DNA of 64,000 nt from Anaerobranca californiensis DSM 14826. GTDB lineage: Bacteria; Bacillota; Proteinivoracia; Proteinivoracales; Proteinivoracaceae. This document shows, piece by piece, positions 34,751 through 46,137 of this stretch (position 1 is the stretch's first letter; each line of letters opens with the position of its first letter). Where the stretch lies: NCBI RefSeq assembly GCF_900142275.1, contig NZ_FRAI01000006.1, positions 81,732 to 145,731 of the forward strand, in the 5' to 3' direction. Under the pieces are notes generated by a model. It was not told the DNA's origin, did no database searches, and saw only the letters and a list, made by a program, of their open reading frames with translations. Both the position numbers and the translations under genes were made by a program.

Positions 34751-35908
34751 ATGAAGAAACTTGCAATCTTCGCCCTGTGTATGGTCTTTGTCCTATTTTT
34801 TAGCACATGGGTATGGGCAAATTCTAATGGGCAAGATATAGATTTATATGACACTGATGACCAAATACCCCCATATACAGTATTAAGGGGAATTATTACC
34901 TATGTTGGTCCCTTTGAAGAAGATACAGAACATCAGTTTTATTTAGGGAGACAAGATTTTCGTGTCAAAATTACATCAAAGGGGAATTTTTACGGTAAAG
35001 AGTTCGATTTGGAAAATATTAAAATGGGTCATCCCTTATATGACCTTGATCTGAGGGTAGGGCAGCGGGTTCTTTTGTATGCAGAATTATCAGGAGAGGA
35101 AATAATCAATATAGGAATACAAAGTTATGCAAGGGATTACTATTTATATATCCTTGTAGGGATTTTTGTCGTAGTTTTATTATTGATCGGGGGATTTAAG
35201 GGTTTCAAAGCATTGGTAACTTTAACCATCATGGCAATAGTAATTATATTAGGTCTATTGCCTTTAATCTTAAAGGGCTATAACCCATTAAATTTAGCCA
35301 TCGGATTTTCCAGTTTAATTGCAGTTTTAACCCTTTTTATTGTTGGAGGAGTAAATAACAAAAGTATTGCTGCCACCTTTGGTGTAATTGGTGGTTTAAT
35401 TGTATCAGGGGTATTAGCCGTTATCTTTGGTAAAGTAGCCCATCTTACAGGTTTTAGTTCAGAAGAAGCTCAAATGCTTTCCTTTATTGATGAAGCAATT
35501 AAAATTGATATCCAAGGACTCCTTTTTGCAGGGATAATTATCGGAACTTTAGGGGCAGTGCTGGATGTAGGAATGTCTGTTGCATCATCAATGGCTGAAA
35601 TTCAAAAATCCATACCAGAGATAAAACCCCTCCATTTATTAAAAGCTGGGATGAATGTAGGTAGAGACATTATGGGGACTATGGTTAATACATTGATTTT
35701 AGCATATACGGGAAGTTCCCTTCCCCTGTTGCTAATTTTTAGGGCTTATGAGACATCTTATGATCGCATTATAAATATGGATTTAATTGCAACGGAGATA
35801 GTCAGGTCTTTAGTAGGTAGTTTAGGTTTAATTTTAACAATTCCGTTAACTGCTTCCTTTTATATATTATTAATGTCAAGGGGTAAAAAGAGGGAAGAAA
35901 ATGGTTAA
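34751..35908 (+). CDS. YibE/F-family membrane protein
   Basis: 385 residues: a signal helix (about 2-20), an extracytoplasmic OB-like region with TYVGPFEEDTEHQFYLG, then about seven transmembrane helices typical of YibE/YibF proteins. The family is thought to be transport-related, function unknown. The ATG at 34751 starts 8 bp after the Fur-type gene, although its Shine-Dalgarno (GTAGGAA) is modest. It overlaps the next gene (tsaC) by 8 bp, so fur-like, yibEF and tsaC form one operon. Confidence 0.82.
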   Translation: MKKLAIFALCMVFVLFFSTWVWANSNGQDIDLYDTDDQIPPYTVLRGIITYVGPFEEDTEHQFYLGRQDFRVKITSKGNFYGKEFDLENIKMGHPLYDLDLRVGQRVLLYAELSGEEIINIGIQSYARDYYLYILVGIFVVVLLLIGGFKGFKALVTLTIMAIVIILGLLPLILKGYNPLNLAIGFSSLIAVLTLFIVGGVNNKSIAATFGVIGGLIVSGVLAVIFGKVAHLTGFSSEEAQMLSFIDEAIKIDIQGLLFAGIIIGTLGAVLDVGMSVASSMAEIQKSIPEIKPLHLLKAGMNVGRDIMGTMVNTLILAYTGSSLPLLLIFRAYETSYDRIINMDLIATEIVRSLVGSLGLILTIPLTASFYILLMSRGKKREENG

Positions 35909-36938
35909 AACAAAGTTATTAAAAACCGATAAACATGATATAAAGATAGCTGCTGAAGGGATTAAGCAAGGGAAAACGGTGGTTTTCCCTACCGAAACAG
36001 TATATGGTTTAGGGGCCAACGGTTTAAATAAGGAAGCGGTACAAAAAATATATTTAGCTAAGGGAAGGCCTGCCGATAACCCTTTAATTTTGCATATAGG
36101 TAATGTATCTTGGGTAGAAAAATTGGCAGTTAATATCCCCAAGGAATTTTACCTATTAGTTGACAATTTTTGGCCAGGTCCTTTAACGGTGGTTTTGCAA
36201 GCTAAAAAAAATGTAATTCCAGAAATAACTTTAGGTGGCTTAGATACAGTAGCTTTAAGAATGCCAGGACATCCTTTGGCATTAGAACTGATCAATGAGG
36301 GGGATCTACCTATAGCAGCCCCTTCCGCCAATACTTCGGGAAGGCCTAGCCCTACAAATCATAGTCATGTAATAGAAGATTTATACGGAAAAGTTGATTA
36401 CATCTTTCTAGGTGGCGATACTCCAATAGGGATAGAATCAACGGTTTTAGATTTATCTGGAGGAAAAGGAAAAATTTTAAGACCAGGTTCTATAACTTAT
36501 GAAGAATTAATGGAAGTAGTTGAAGTGGAAGAATTTGTAGAAGGACAGAAGGGGAAGATTTTATCGCCAGGGGTAAAATACCGGCATTATCAACCTCAAG
36601 CTCCTATGAAAGTAATTTTAGGTGAAGATAACCATGTTATTGAAGAAATTAATAGAAGGATTCCCCATCTATTAAAAATTTATCAAAAGATCGGAGTTTT
36701 ATGTTTTGATGAAGATATAGATAAAATACTTAAAACTGACAGATTACATATTGTCCCTGTAGGGAGTAAAAACAACTTATTATCTGTAGCTAATAATTTG
36801 TATAAAACTTTAAGGACCTTTGACACTTTAAAAGTTAGCTATATTTTATCTAGGGGAATAAATCATCCTCAAGGACTAGGGATAGCAATTTCCAACAGAC
36901 TAAACAAGGCCTGCGGGAATAATATTGATATAATCTGA
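35901..36938 (+). CDS. tsaC: Threonylcarbamoyl-AMP synthase
   Basis: 345-residue Sua5-type enzyme (YwlC in Bacillus subtilis) making threonylcarbamoyl-AMP for the t6A37 tRNA modification. The N-terminal YrdC domain has TVVFPTETVYGLGANG, KGRPADNPLILHI and PSANTSGRPSPT; a C-terminal Sua5 domain follows the RPGSITYEEL linker. Start overlaps the preceding gene. It begins the conserved ywlC-ywlD-ywlE order. Confidence 0.95.
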   Translation: MVKTKLLKTDKHDIKIAAEGIKQGKTVVFPTETVYGLGANGLNKEAVQKIYLAKGRPADNPLILHIGNVSWVEKLAVNIPKEFYLLVDNFWPGPLTVVLQAKKNVIPEITLGGLDTVALRMPGHPLALELINEGDLPIAAPSANTSGRPSPTNHSHVIEDLYGKVDYIFLGGDTPIGIESTVLDLSGGKGKILRPGSITYEELMEVVEVEEFVEGQKGKILSPGVKYRHYQPQAPMKVILGEDNHVIEEINRRIPHLLKIYQKIGVLCFDEDIDKILKTDRLHIVPVGSKNNLLSVANNLYKTLRTFDTLKVSYILSRGINHPQGLGIAISNRLNKACGNNIDII

Positions 36939-36975
36939 ATAAGTTATTTTGTAAGTAATTTAAGGGGATGATTTA

Positions 36976-37647
36976 ATGGGGAAAAAAGTTGTTATTTATA
37001 TATCTAAAAAATCTATGAAAATGGCCTTAGCTGTTTTTACCATTATTATCTACTTTGCTTTAACAGCGGGGCTGGAAGTCCCAGCTTTCAATATAACAGA
37101 TAATTATTTAGAATTAATTCAAGTAATTTTAATGGGCTTAGCTTTAGGAACCGATGCCTTTAGTTTATCTATTGGTATAGGAATGACTAAGATTTGCCTG
37201 TATCAAACAATTCAAATTAGCTGCATTATAGGTTTTTTCCATGTAATAATGCCTTTAATAGGTTTTCTATTAGGGGAATTATTAGGAACTGCTTTAGGTG
37301 AGTATGCCAAATATATAGGGAGTTTTTTAATAGTAGTAATAGGTATCAATATGATATATGAAACTACAAAAAGTAAAATAAATGTTTTCAATACTAAACT
37401 TACCAGTTGGAGCTTAATTATTTTAGCCTTTAGTGTAAGTATTGATGCTTTAACGGTAGGTTTTGGCCTTGGTACTATAGGTTTTCCTCTATACTTAGTA
37501 GTAGGGATATTTGGTTTCCTTGGAGGAATAATGACTGCCATAGGTTTGACTTTCGGTTGTTTTATAGGTCAGTGGTTTGGGGAAAGATCTGAATTTTTCG
37601 GCGGACTTGTTTTAATTCTTTTAGGAATTAAAATGATAGTATTTTAA
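36976..37647 (+). CDS. mntP: MntP-like manganese efflux pump
   Basis: 223-residue membrane protein with six core helices. The two pseudo-symmetric halves carry conserved acidic motifs GLALGTDAFSLSIGIGM and AFSVSIDALTVGFGLG, the signature of MntP (YwlD). An extra N-terminal basic stretch and helix (residues 1-35) precede the usual start. No yybP-ykoY riboswitch is visible upstream; it is probably transcribed with tsaC. Confidence 0.87.
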   Translation: MGKKVVIYISKKSMKMALAVFTIIIYFALTAGLEVPAFNITDNYLELIQVILMGLALGTDAFSLSIGIGMTKICLYQTIQISCIIGFFHVIMPLIGFLLGELLGTALGEYAKYIGSFLIVVIGINMIYETTKSKINVFNTKLTSWSLIILAFSVSIDALTVGFGLGTIGFPLYLVVGIFGFLGGIMTAIGLTFGCFIGQWFGERSEFFGGLVLILLGIKMIVF

Positions 37648-37667
37648 TTTAATAAGGGAGTGATAAT

Positions 37668-38267
37668 TTGAAAATCCTCTTTGTTTGTACCGGTAATACA
37701 TGTAGAAGCCCAATGGCAGAAGCGTATATTAAAGATAAAATTAAAGATGGTTATTTTTTATCGGCGGGTACCGATGCTATTGATAATTTACCAGCTAGTG
37801 AAAATGCAGTAATGGCATTAAAGGATTTAGGGATAGAGTTAAAGGAACACAGGTCACAACGAATAACTAAAGAGAAATTGGCAGAAGTAGATTTGGTTTT
37901 AACAATGACTTTAAGGCATAAAATTAGGTTGATAAATCAATATCCAGAGTTTAAGGACAAAATATTTACTTTAAAGGAGTATGCTAAAGGAATAGATTTA
38001 GAAAAGATTATTAAAAGAGTTGAAGAGTTAGAAAGTATAATATTACAAAGTAAAAATGAATTGAATAATGACGGGGAAAATATAGAAGAATTTAAATCTA
38101 AATTTCAAAAGGAAATAGGGGAATTGCAGAAATTGTATGAAACAATGGCAGAATTAGATGTGGCAGATCCCTTTGGAGGAACGTTAGATGATTACCGCGT
38201 AACTTTACAGGAAATAAAAGAACATATAGATTTAATTATAGAAAAAATAATAAAAAATAATAACTAG
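37668..38267 (+). CDS. ywlE: Low-molecular-weight phosphatase, YwlE-like, with an insertion
   Basis: 199 residues against about 150 for normal members. The phosphate-binding loop CTGNTCRSP (C-x5-R) near the N-terminus and the acid motif VADPFGG are intact. In Bacillus YwlE the threonine in this loop marks an arginine phosphatase, so the same activity is plausible. About 50 charged, helical residues are inserted between LKEYAKG and the acid loop (KIIKRVEELESIILQSKNEL and following). Followed by a terminator; an MCP gene then interrupts the usual ywlE-rpiB order. Confidence 0.88.
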   Translation: MKILFVCTGNTCRSPMAEAYIKDKIKDGYFLSAGTDAIDNLPASENAVMALKDLGIELKEHRSQRITKEKLAEVDLVLTMTLRHKIRLINQYPEFKDKIFTLKEYAKGIDLEKIIKRVEELESIILQSKNELNNDGENIEEFKSKFQKEIGELQKLYETMAELDVADPFGGTLDDYRVTLQEIKEHIDLIIEKIIKNNN

Positions 38268-38307
38268 TCTTCCTTTAAAATTCTAAGGAAGACTTCTTTT
38301 TATTTTT
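38266..38307 (+). terminator. Terminator of the tsaC-mntP-ywlE genes
   Basis: AGTCTTCCTT and AAGGAAGACT form a perfect 10-bp stem around TAAAATTCT, followed by a T-rich tract. Confidence 0.88.
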
Positions 38308-38394
38308 AAAATATCTAATTTTGCAGGAATTGATAAATTTATATAGAATTATAATCTATTATACCCGAAATGGAAATAAAGGAGGCAGAGAGGA

Positions 38395-40497
38395 TTGTTT
38401 TTAAAGGCTAAAAAATGGTATCAGCAAGTCAGGGGAAAATTAACGAGGGGTATAAAGTATTTTGAGGGGATAAAAAAAATAAAAATTCGAAAACCAAATT
38501 TAACTTTTAAAAAAAAGAATTTTGTAATTAAGAAACCTAACTTTAAGGGATTATACGGAAAAATTCTCACTATTACCGTAGGAATAGTTGTAATTACCGT
38601 CGCCATTTTATTAAGTGTATCACTACCTACATTTTATTCCCATACTATTAAACAAGCAGAAGAAAATCAATTGATAATGGCGGAGCGTTTAAGTGACGGA
38701 ATTACTGATTATCTAAAGGAGCTAGAAAGTCTTAGTTCTTACCTTTCCCAATTGCCAGATTTAAGGAAAGGGGATTTTGTTAATGCTAGAAGATATTTTC
38801 TCAGTATGGCTGTAGAAGATAATAGAGTAAATAGAATGACTTTTTACGACTTAGAGGGAAATAGGGTATTTACATCTGGTGGACAAGAACAAAGGGATAG
38901 GTCCCCTGAAGGTTTTGATAGGGCTAAAAGGGGAGAAATACATAAGACAGACTTTTTTTTAGGTGTTGGAAACAACCCTATAATGATTATATCTAGCCCA
39001 GTCTATGATTACACTACTAATGAAATAATCGGAGTTTTTGAAGTTGAATATAACATAAGGATGCTTTGGAGTAATATTTATCAATATAATTTAGGGACTA
39101 CTGGAGGGGCTATGATTTTAGATAGCTCCGGGACAATAATTTCCCACAGGGAAAATGCCAGGGTTTATAATAAGTTAAATATAAAAGAAATTTTACCTTG
39201 GGAAGAAATGGCGGAGAAGGGGAGAGGGAACATAGAATTTGAAGATAACGGCAGAATTTATTTAGCTGCCTATTCAAGGGTTCCCGGTTTTAACTGGCAG
39301 GCAGTTATTTTTCAAGGAAGGGATGAATTGTCAGCACCAGTTATGGCACTGGCTAAAAACATAATAAAAATAGCTCTCCTTTTAGCTTTAGCTGCAATCA
39401 TAATTACATTGATTTTTGTGACAAAAACCTTCAGTCCATTAAAAATATTGGAGAAAGGTGCTAGGGGGATAGCGGCAGGTGACCTAACTCAAAATTTTCA
39501 AGTTAAGACAAAAGATGAAATTGGTGAACTTGCTAAAACCTTTAATACAATGGTTAGTTCGTTAAAAGAAATAATCGGTAACTCTTTGGAATCGGCGGAA
39601 ATAACTGAAAAGACCGCTAAAGAATTAAGTATCGCGGCAAATGAAGCAGCCCTAGCTTCACAGCAAATAGCAACAACGGTAGAAGAAGTGGCTAAAGGTG
39701 CTGAACAGCAAACAGTAGCTAGTCAAAGGGTTGTAGAAAAAATTAACAATGTGGCCATAATGGCTAAAGATATTGCTGAAAGGGCTAGTACTGCAACAAA
39801 GGTTAATCAAGAGATGGTAGTGACCATTGAAGAAAATACCCGAATAATGGTTGAGCTAATCTCTGCTTTAAAAGAAATAGTGGCAGGAAATATCCAAGTT
39901 TCAAACAATATTAATGAATTAGAAAGGGATGCACAAAAGGTTAGTAAGATTATCACTGTGGTGACAGAAATAGCTTCTCAAACTAATCTTTTATCTCTAA
40001 ATGCGGCCATTGAAGCTGCTAGGGCGGGGGAACATGGTAGAGGTTTTGCAGTAGTAGCCGATGAAGTGAGGAAATTATCTGATGAAACAAGGAAAGCGGC
40101 AGATGATATTAAGAAAATTGTAAGTGGAATTCAAAGCCAGATCTCGAAAACAGCCCAAACCATTAACAATCAATCATCTAAAGCACAAGGCCAGCTAGAA
40201 CTTATTGATAATGCCAACAAAGCTTTAGATGTGATTTTAGAGATTTCCAAAATTACCCTTGAGTCTATAAGTGAAATTAGTTCTGCTGCCCAGAAACAGT
40301 CTGAAGAAGTGGAACAAGTGGTGGCAGATTCTCGGCAAGTAGCTTATGTGGCTGAACAAACTTCCGCTTCCAGCCAAGAAGTGGCAGCTACTACACAAGA
40401 ACAGACGGCAAGCCTTGAAGAAATTACTGCAGCAACTTCAAGTTTAGCAGAGGTGGCAGGAGAACTGAGAAAGTTAGTAAATAAATTTACAATATAA
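38395..40497 (+). CDS. Methyl-accepting chemotaxis protein with Cache sensor
   Basis: 700-residue transmembrane chemoreceptor: basic N-terminal tail (1-58), first transmembrane helix about 60-82, an extracytoplasmic Cache-type domain (about 83-320), a second helix about 322-342, HAMP (about 343-398) and the signalling domain, whose hairpin tip is [24 protein letters not shown] start eight bases after AAAGGAGG is used. The unusually long basic tail before the first membrane helix is uncommon. Ligand unknown. It splits the conserved ywlE-rpiB pair. Confidence 0.92.
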   Translation: MFLKAKKWYQQVRGKLTRGIKYFEGIKKIKIRKPNLTFKKKNFVIKKPNFKGLYGKILTITVGIVVITVAILLSVSLPTFYSHTIKQAEENQLIMAERLSDGITDYLKELESLSSYLSQLPDLRKGDFVNARRYFLSMAVEDNRVNRMTFYDLEGNRVFTSGGQEQRDRSPEGFDRAKRGEIHKTDFFLGVGNNPIMIISSPVYDYTTNEIIGVFEVEYNIRMLWSNIYQYNLGTTGGAMILDSSGTIISHRENARVYNKLNIKEILPWEEMAEKGRGNIEFEDNGRIYLAAYSRVPGFNWQAVIFQGRDELSAPVMALAKNIIKIALLLALAAIIITLIFVTKTFSPLKILEKGARGIAAGDLTQNFQVKTKDEIGELAKTFNTMVSSLKEIIGNSLESAEITEKTAKELSIAANEAALASQQIATTVEEVAKGAEQQTVASQRVVEKINNVAIMAKDIAERASTATKVNQEMVVTIEENTRIMVELISALKEIVAGNIQVSNNINELERDAQKVSKIITVVTEIASQTNLLSLNAAIEAARAGEHGRGFAVVADEVRKLSDETRKAADDIKKIVSGIQSQISKTAQTINNQSSKAQGQLELIDNANKALDVILEISKITLESISEISSAAQKQSEEVEQVVADSRQVAYVAEQTSASSQEVAATTQEQTASLEEITAATSSLAEVAGELRKLVNKFTI

Positions 40498-40508
40498 TGG
40501 CATAAACT

Positions 40509-40543
40509 AAGGGCAGGTTATTATATCTTGCCCTGATTTTTTG
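40509..40543 (+). terminator. Terminator of the chemoreceptor gene
   Basis: AGGGCAGG and CTTGCCCT pair with one mismatch around TTATATAT, followed by GATTTTTTG. Confidence 0.78.
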
Positions 40544-40612
40544 TTTATAGAATTTTAAAAATATGGTAAAATGGATACAAGATTAAATAATTGAATTTGA
40601 GGAGGAATTAAT

Positions 40613-41059
40613 TTGAAAGTAGCTGTTGCCAGTGATCATGGAGGATATAACTTAAAGGAAGTAATTAAAGGGTATTTAGAGGAACTAAATATAGAGTATC
40701 AAGATTTTGGGTGTCATGGTTTAGAAAGTGTTGATTATCCAAAGTATGCTAAAATTGCCGCAGAAAGTGTAGTAAAGGGGGATTGTGACTTTGCTATTAT
40801 AGTATGTGGTACTGGAGTTGGAGTAGCTATTGCTGCCAATAAAATCAAGGGAATAAGGGCAGCAAATTGTCATGACTGTTTTTCAGCTAAAGCTACTAGG
40901 GAACACAACGATGCCAATGTTTTAACATTAGGAGAAAGGGTTGTAGGCCCGGGTCTGGCTAAAATGATAGTAAAAACATTTCTAGAAACAAAATTTGAAG
41001 GGGGACGTCATCAAAGGCGGATAGATCAAATTAAAGAAATAGAAGATATGTGGAGGTGA
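40613..41059 (+). CDS. rpiB: Ribose-5-phosphate isomerase B
   Basis: 148-residue RpiB of the pentose phosphate pathway. N-terminus MKVAVASDHGGYNLKE and the catalytic region CGTGVGVAIAANKIKGIRAA are diagnostic, with NDANVLTLGERVVG following. TTG start seven bases after GAGGAGG. First of a run rpiB-ywlG-glyA-upp-comEB with spacings of about 5-50 bp. Confidence 0.96.
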   Translation: MKVAVASDHGGYNLKEVIKGYLEELNIEYQDFGCHGLESVDYPKYAKIAAESVVKGDCDFAIIVCGTGVGVAIAANKIKGIRAANCHDCFSAKATREHNDANVLTLGERVVGPGLAKMIVKTFLETKFEGGRHQRRIDQIKEIEDMWR

Positions 41060-41065
41060 TTTTTT

Positions 41066-41623
41066 TTGGATAATGCCATCTACAATCAGGTAAGGGATTT
41101 ATTAGATGAGCTACATAGTTTAGCAGGACTTAAAGAAAAGGATATTGTAGTTGTAGGTTGTAGTACCAGTGAAGTCATAGGAGAAAAAATAGGTACATCC
41201 TCTAGTGAAGATGTAGCAAAATCGATTATGAAAGCCCTTTTAGAAAAAGCTGAAGAATACAATTGGAGCTTAGCTATCCAGTGTTGTGAACATTTAAATA
41301 GAGCTTTAGTCATTGAAAGGGAGACGATGGAAAGGTATGGCTTTGAGGAAGTTACAGTCGTTCCAGTGGCTAAAGCAGGTGGAGCCTTGGCTGCTGAAGG
41401 GATGAGAAGTTTTAAAGATCCTGTTGTAGTTGAAACTATCATGGCTAAAGGAAAAGCTGGAATAGACATCGGCTCAACTTTAATTGGCATGCATTTAAAA
41501 CCTGTAGTGGTACCTTTAAGATTTAACAATAAGTTTATTGGCAAGGCATATGTTACAGGGGCAAAAACTCGACCTAAGTTGATAGGTGGAGAAAGGGCAA
41601 AATATACAAGGGAAGGGAGTTAG
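41066..41623 (+). CDS. ywlG: TIGR01440/DUF436 family protein (YwlG)
   Basis: 185 residues, matching YwlG, a conserved Firmicute protein of unknown function always found between rpiB and glyA. Conserved stretches: VVVGCSTSEVIGEKIGTSSS, IQCCEHLNRALVIE, VPVAKAGGALA and IGSTLIGMHLKPVVVP. TTG start after GGAGGTG and a run of T; six bases after rpiB. Confidence 0.9.
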   Translation: MDNAIYNQVRDLLDELHSLAGLKEKDIVVVGCSTSEVIGEKIGTSSSEDVAKSIMKALLEKAEEYNWSLAIQCCEHLNRALVIERETMERYGFEEVTVVPVAKAGGALAAEGMRSFKDPVVVETIMAKGKAGIDIGSTLIGMHLKPVVVPLRFNNKFIGKAYVTGAKTRPKLIGGERAKYTREGS

Positions 41624-41627
41624 TTAA

Positions 41628-42860
41628 ATGGAAAATTTAAAAAAAGTTGATCCTGAAATCTATCAAGCCATAGAAAAGGAGCTTTGGAGACAAAGGAATA
41701 AAATTGAATTAATCGCCTCAGAAAACTTTGTAAGTAAAGGAGTTTTAGAAGCACAAGGATCTGTTTTAACTAACAAGTATGCAGAAGGGTATCCAGGTAA
41801 AAGATATTATGGTGGTTGTGAGTATGTTGATATTGTGGAAGAATTAGCGATAAATAGAGCTAAAGAATTATTTGGGGCAGAACATGCCAATGTACAACCC
41901 CATTCAGGAGCTTCAGCAAATTTAGCAGTGTATTTTGCTATTTTAAAACCAGGGGATAATGTTTTAGGTATGAACTTATCCCACGGCGGACACTTAACCC
42001 ATGGCAGTCCGGTAAATATTTCGGGAATTTACTATAATTTCCATCCTTATGGGGTAGATGAAAATACGGGGAAAGTTGATTATGAAAAGGTACGGAAATT
42101 AGCTTTAGAAATCAAGCCTAAGTTAATTGTTGCAGGAGCCAGTGCCTATCCCCACAGTTTAGATTTCGCCAAATTTAAGGAGATTGCCGATGAAGTAGGA
42201 GCATATTTAATGGTGGATATGGCCCATATTGCCGGTTTAGTAGCTGTTGGTTTACATCAAAGCCCTGTTCCTTATGCTGATTTTGTAACAACAACAACCC
42301 ATAAAACCTTAAGGGGACCTAGGGGAGGAATGATCCTTTGTAAAGAACAATATAAGAAGTTAATAGATAAAGCTATTTTCCCCGGGTTACAAGGTGGACC
42401 CCTTATGCATGTAATTGCAGCTAAAGCCGTAGCTTTAAAAGAGGCTATGGAACCTTCCTTTAAGGAATATATGGAAAGAGTCATTAAAAATGCCCAAGCT
42501 TTAGCCAAAGCCTTTATGGACAGGGGTATAAAGTTGGTGGGAGATGGTACTGATACCCATTTAATGTTATTGGACTTGAGGAATTTGCATATTACAGGGA
42601 AATTTGCTGAACATATTTTAGACCAAATAGGAATTACTGTTAATAAAAATACCATTCCCTACGACCCAGAAAGTCCCTTTGTCACCAGTGGTATAAGGAT
42701 AGGAACCCCTGCCGTTACCACTAGAGGTTTTAAAGAAAAAGAAATGGAAGAGTTAGCAGACATAATTGCTACTGTATTAAGGAATAGTGATGACCAAGGG
42801 ATAATGGAAAGTTGTAAAAAAAGAGTTGAAACCCTTTGCAAAAACTTTCCTTTGTATTAA
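41628..42860 (+). CDS. glyA: Serine hydroxymethyltransferase
   Basis: 410-residue PLP enzyme interconverting serine and glycine with tetrahydrofolate. The PLP lysine is in [13 protein letters not shown]; other signatures are [10 protein letters not shown] and [14 protein letters not shown]. Full length; 4 bp after ywlG. Confidence 0.97.
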   Translation: MENLKKVDPEIYQAIEKELWRQRNKIELIASENFVSKGVLEAQGSVLTNKYAEGYPGKRYYGGCEYVDIVEELAINRAKELFGAEHANVQPHSGASANLAVYFAILKPGDNVLGMNLSHGGHLTHGSPVNISGIYYNFHPYGVDENTGKVDYEKVRKLALEIKPKLIVAGASAYPHSLDFAKFKEIADEVGAYLMVDMAHIAGLVAVGLHQSPVPYADFVTTTTHKTLRGPRGGMILCKEQYKKLIDKAIFPGLQGGPLMHVIAAKAVALKEAMEPSFKEYMERVIKNAQALAKAFMDRGIKLVGDGTDTHLMLLDLRNLHITGKFAEHILDQIGITVNKNTIPYDPESPFVTSGIRIGTPAVTTRGFKEKEMEELADIIATVLRNSDDQGIMESCKKRVETLCKNFPLY

Positions 42861-42890
42861 ATTTGTATTAAAATAATATAGATTGATTGA

Positions 42891-43989
<1,099 letters not shown>

Positions 43990-44026
43990 AAAAGTTTATT
44001 AATTTTTCATAATTTACTTATAGCTT

Positions 44027-44067
44027 AAGGCATAATTTATTGAAAGCCAATAAATTATGCCTTTTTA
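44027..44067 (+). terminator. Terminator of the rpiB-comEB operon
   Basis: AAGGCATAATTTATTG and CAATAAATTATGCCTT form a perfect 16-bp stem around AAAGC, followed by five T residues. Confidence 0.92.
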
Positions 44068-44142
44068 AATTTATAAGGGATGCAGGAAAAAAAGGTTTTT
44101 TGGAGAAATAATAATAAAAATGAAAATAAGGTGAGGATTTTC

Positions 44143-46119
44143 ATGGATATAAACAATTCTCAAGGTAACACAATTTTTGCATTAGATATAGGAACAAGAA
44201 CAGTAATTGGTTTGATATGCCAAATAGAAAATGAAAAGATAAAAGTTTTAGCCCACCATATGGCAGTACACAAAGATAGGGCGATGAAAGATGGCCAAAT
44301 ACACAATATTCCCAAGGTAGCGGAGGTAGTTAAAGAAGTTAAAGAAGTTTTAGAGAAAAAAGTGGGGAGAAAACTGACAAAAGTAGCAATCGCCGCAGCA
44401 GGGAGGGCGTTAAGGACCGTTAAAGGCAAGGGTTATAGAAATTTTAAGGATATTCCACTATTATCAAAAAAACATGTTCAAGAGTTAGAAATTCAAGGAT
44501 TACTTAACTGTAAAAAGGAAATTAAGGAGAAATTTCCCCAAGAACCCCTTTATTGTGTAGGATACAGTGTGCTAAATACTAAAATAAATGGGTATAATAT
44601 AGAATTTTTAGAAGGGCAAAAAGGGGGAGAAGCAGAAGTTGAAATTATAGCTACTTTTTTGCCTAATATAGTTGTAGATAGTTTGTTCGAAGTTTTAAAA
44701 AGGGTAAATTTATCTATCCAATCTTTAACTTTAGAGCCTATAGCTGCCATTGAAGTGGCAATTCCCCAGAAGTTGAGGATGTTAAACTTGGCACTAGTAG
44801 ATATAGGGGCAGGAACATCGGATATCGCCATTTCTAAAGGTGGAGTGGTTATAGGTTATGGGATGGTACAAAAAGCAGGGGATAAAATAACTGAAATTTT
44901 AGCGGAAAAATATTTGATAGATTTTGCCACTGCAGAATCCTTAAAAATAACAATTTGCAATAAAAAAAGGGCTAGTATTACCGATATATTAGGAATAAAA
45001 AGGGAAATAACTTATGAAGAATTTTTAGAGGTGATAAAACCTGGGGTGGAGGAAATAACTGAAGAAATAGTCGCTGAGATTATGACATTAAATGGCAAGG
45101 CTCCCAGTGCTGTTTTTTGTGTGGGGGGAGGAAGTCAAGTAGAAATTATTAGACAAAAATTGGCAGAGAAATTAAATTTACCCCTTGAAAGGGTAGCAAT
45201 TAGAACTAGGGAAAATTTAGAAAATGTAAAGATAAATTCCCGTAAATTAAGTGGACCTGAAATTATTACCCCCTTGGGGATTGCAGCAGTTGCCAATAAA
45301 AACAATTTCCACAATTTTTTAAAAGTCAAAGTTAATGGTGAAGAAATAGCTATTTTTAACCCCAAAAGGGTAAATGTAGCCCAGTGTTTATTTGCAGCTG
45401 GTATTAAAGTGGAAGAAATCCTCAAAGGTATTAAACAAGAAGATTTAGTATATACCATCATGGGTGAAAAGGTGGTAATTCCAGGTTCTAAAGGTTATCC
45501 AGGGCAAATATATTTAAATGGCCAACAAACAACTCTAGAACATGAAGTTTTAGAAGGTGATAATATCCAAGTGGTGTTACCCCAAAATCCACCGAAGGTA
45601 AAAATTACTTTACAAGAAGTATTAAAACCTTATAATCATTATGTAAATTTAAATGGTGTAAAAGTAGCTCTCTTAAAAGGTGTAAAAGTTAACGGAAAGG
45701 CTGCACAACTACAGTATGTTTTACAAAATAATGATCATATTGAAATTGAGTATATTAATAGTTTAACAGAACTAATTAGTCAACCTTTAGAAAATTTGGA
45801 TATTTATGTAGATGGTGAAAAGATAAAGGAAGATATAGAAATTTTTAATCTTCAAAAAAACCTTTTAAATATCCCAAAAGATATTGTCTTTAAGGAAAAA
45901 AGGGTAAAAGAGAATCAAGGTAAAGAAATCTCTGTTGTTGCTAATGGGAAAGTTATATATTTAGATAAAGAAAAACCCTTAGTAGTAGATGTTTTTGATA
46001 AACTTAACTTTGATATAACTCAGCCTAAAGGGATGTTAAGAATCAAGAAAAATGGTTTAGATGCAGGATTTGCCGATGAAGTAAAATCTGGTGATAATTT
46101 AGAATTTTATTGGGAATAA
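44143..46119 (+). CDS. Long FtsA-like actin-fold ATPase
   Basis: 658 residues. The N-terminal 350 or so form an FtsA/ASKHA ATPase: phosphate loops ALDIGTRTVIGLI and LVDIGAGTSDIAI, adenosine motif FCVGGGSQVEII, and the FtsA-type 1C region with KVAIAAAGRALRTVKGKG. The remaining 300 residues are repeated beta-rich modules (VKVNGEEIAIFNPKRVNVA, VYTIMGEKVVIPG) not found in classical FtsA, and the amphipathic FtsZ/membrane tail is missing. The start at 44143 follows GGTGAGG. It precedes kal by 18 bp, so it may share a transcript with kal-kce. Cell division, or a chaperone/reactivase-like role, are both guesses. Confidence 0.75.
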   Translation: MDINNSQGNTIFALDIGTRTVIGLICQIENEKIKVLAHHMAVHKDRAMKDGQIHNIPKVAEVVKEVKEVLEKKVGRKLTKVAIAAAGRALRTVKGKGYRNFKDIPLLSKKHVQELEIQGLLNCKKEIKEKFPQEPLYCVGYSVLNTKINGYNIEFLEGQKGGEAEVEIIATFLPNIVVDSLFEVLKRVNLSIQSLTLEPIAAIEVAIPQKLRMLNLALVDIGAGTSDIAISKGGVVIGYGMVQKAGDKITEILAEKYLIDFATAESLKITICNKKRASITDILGIKREITYEEFLEVIKPGVEEITEEIVAEIMTLNGKAPSAVFCVGGGSQVEIIRQKLAEKLNLPLERVAIRTRENLENVKINSRKLSGPEIITPLGIAAVANKNNFHNFLKVKVNGEEIAIFNPKRVNVAQCLFAAGIKVEEILKGIKQEDLVYTIMGEKVVIPGSKGYPGQIYLNGQQTTLEHEVLEGDNIQVVLPQNPPKVKITLQEVLKPYNHYVNLNGVKVALLKGVKVNGKAAQLQYVLQNNDHIEIEYINSLTELISQPLENLDIYVDGEKIKEDIEIFNLQKNLLNIPKDIVFKEKRVKENQGKEISVVANGKVIYLDKEKPLVVDVFDKLNFDITQPKGMLRIKKNGLDAGFADEVKSGDNLEFYWE

Positions 46120-46137
46120 AAAAGGGAGGTTATAATT

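Noticed and set aside
41086..41544. A 152-codon open frame on the minus strand opposite ywlG
   Set aside because: It mirrors the codon pattern of a well-supported plus-strand gene, has no ribosome site and resembles no protein.
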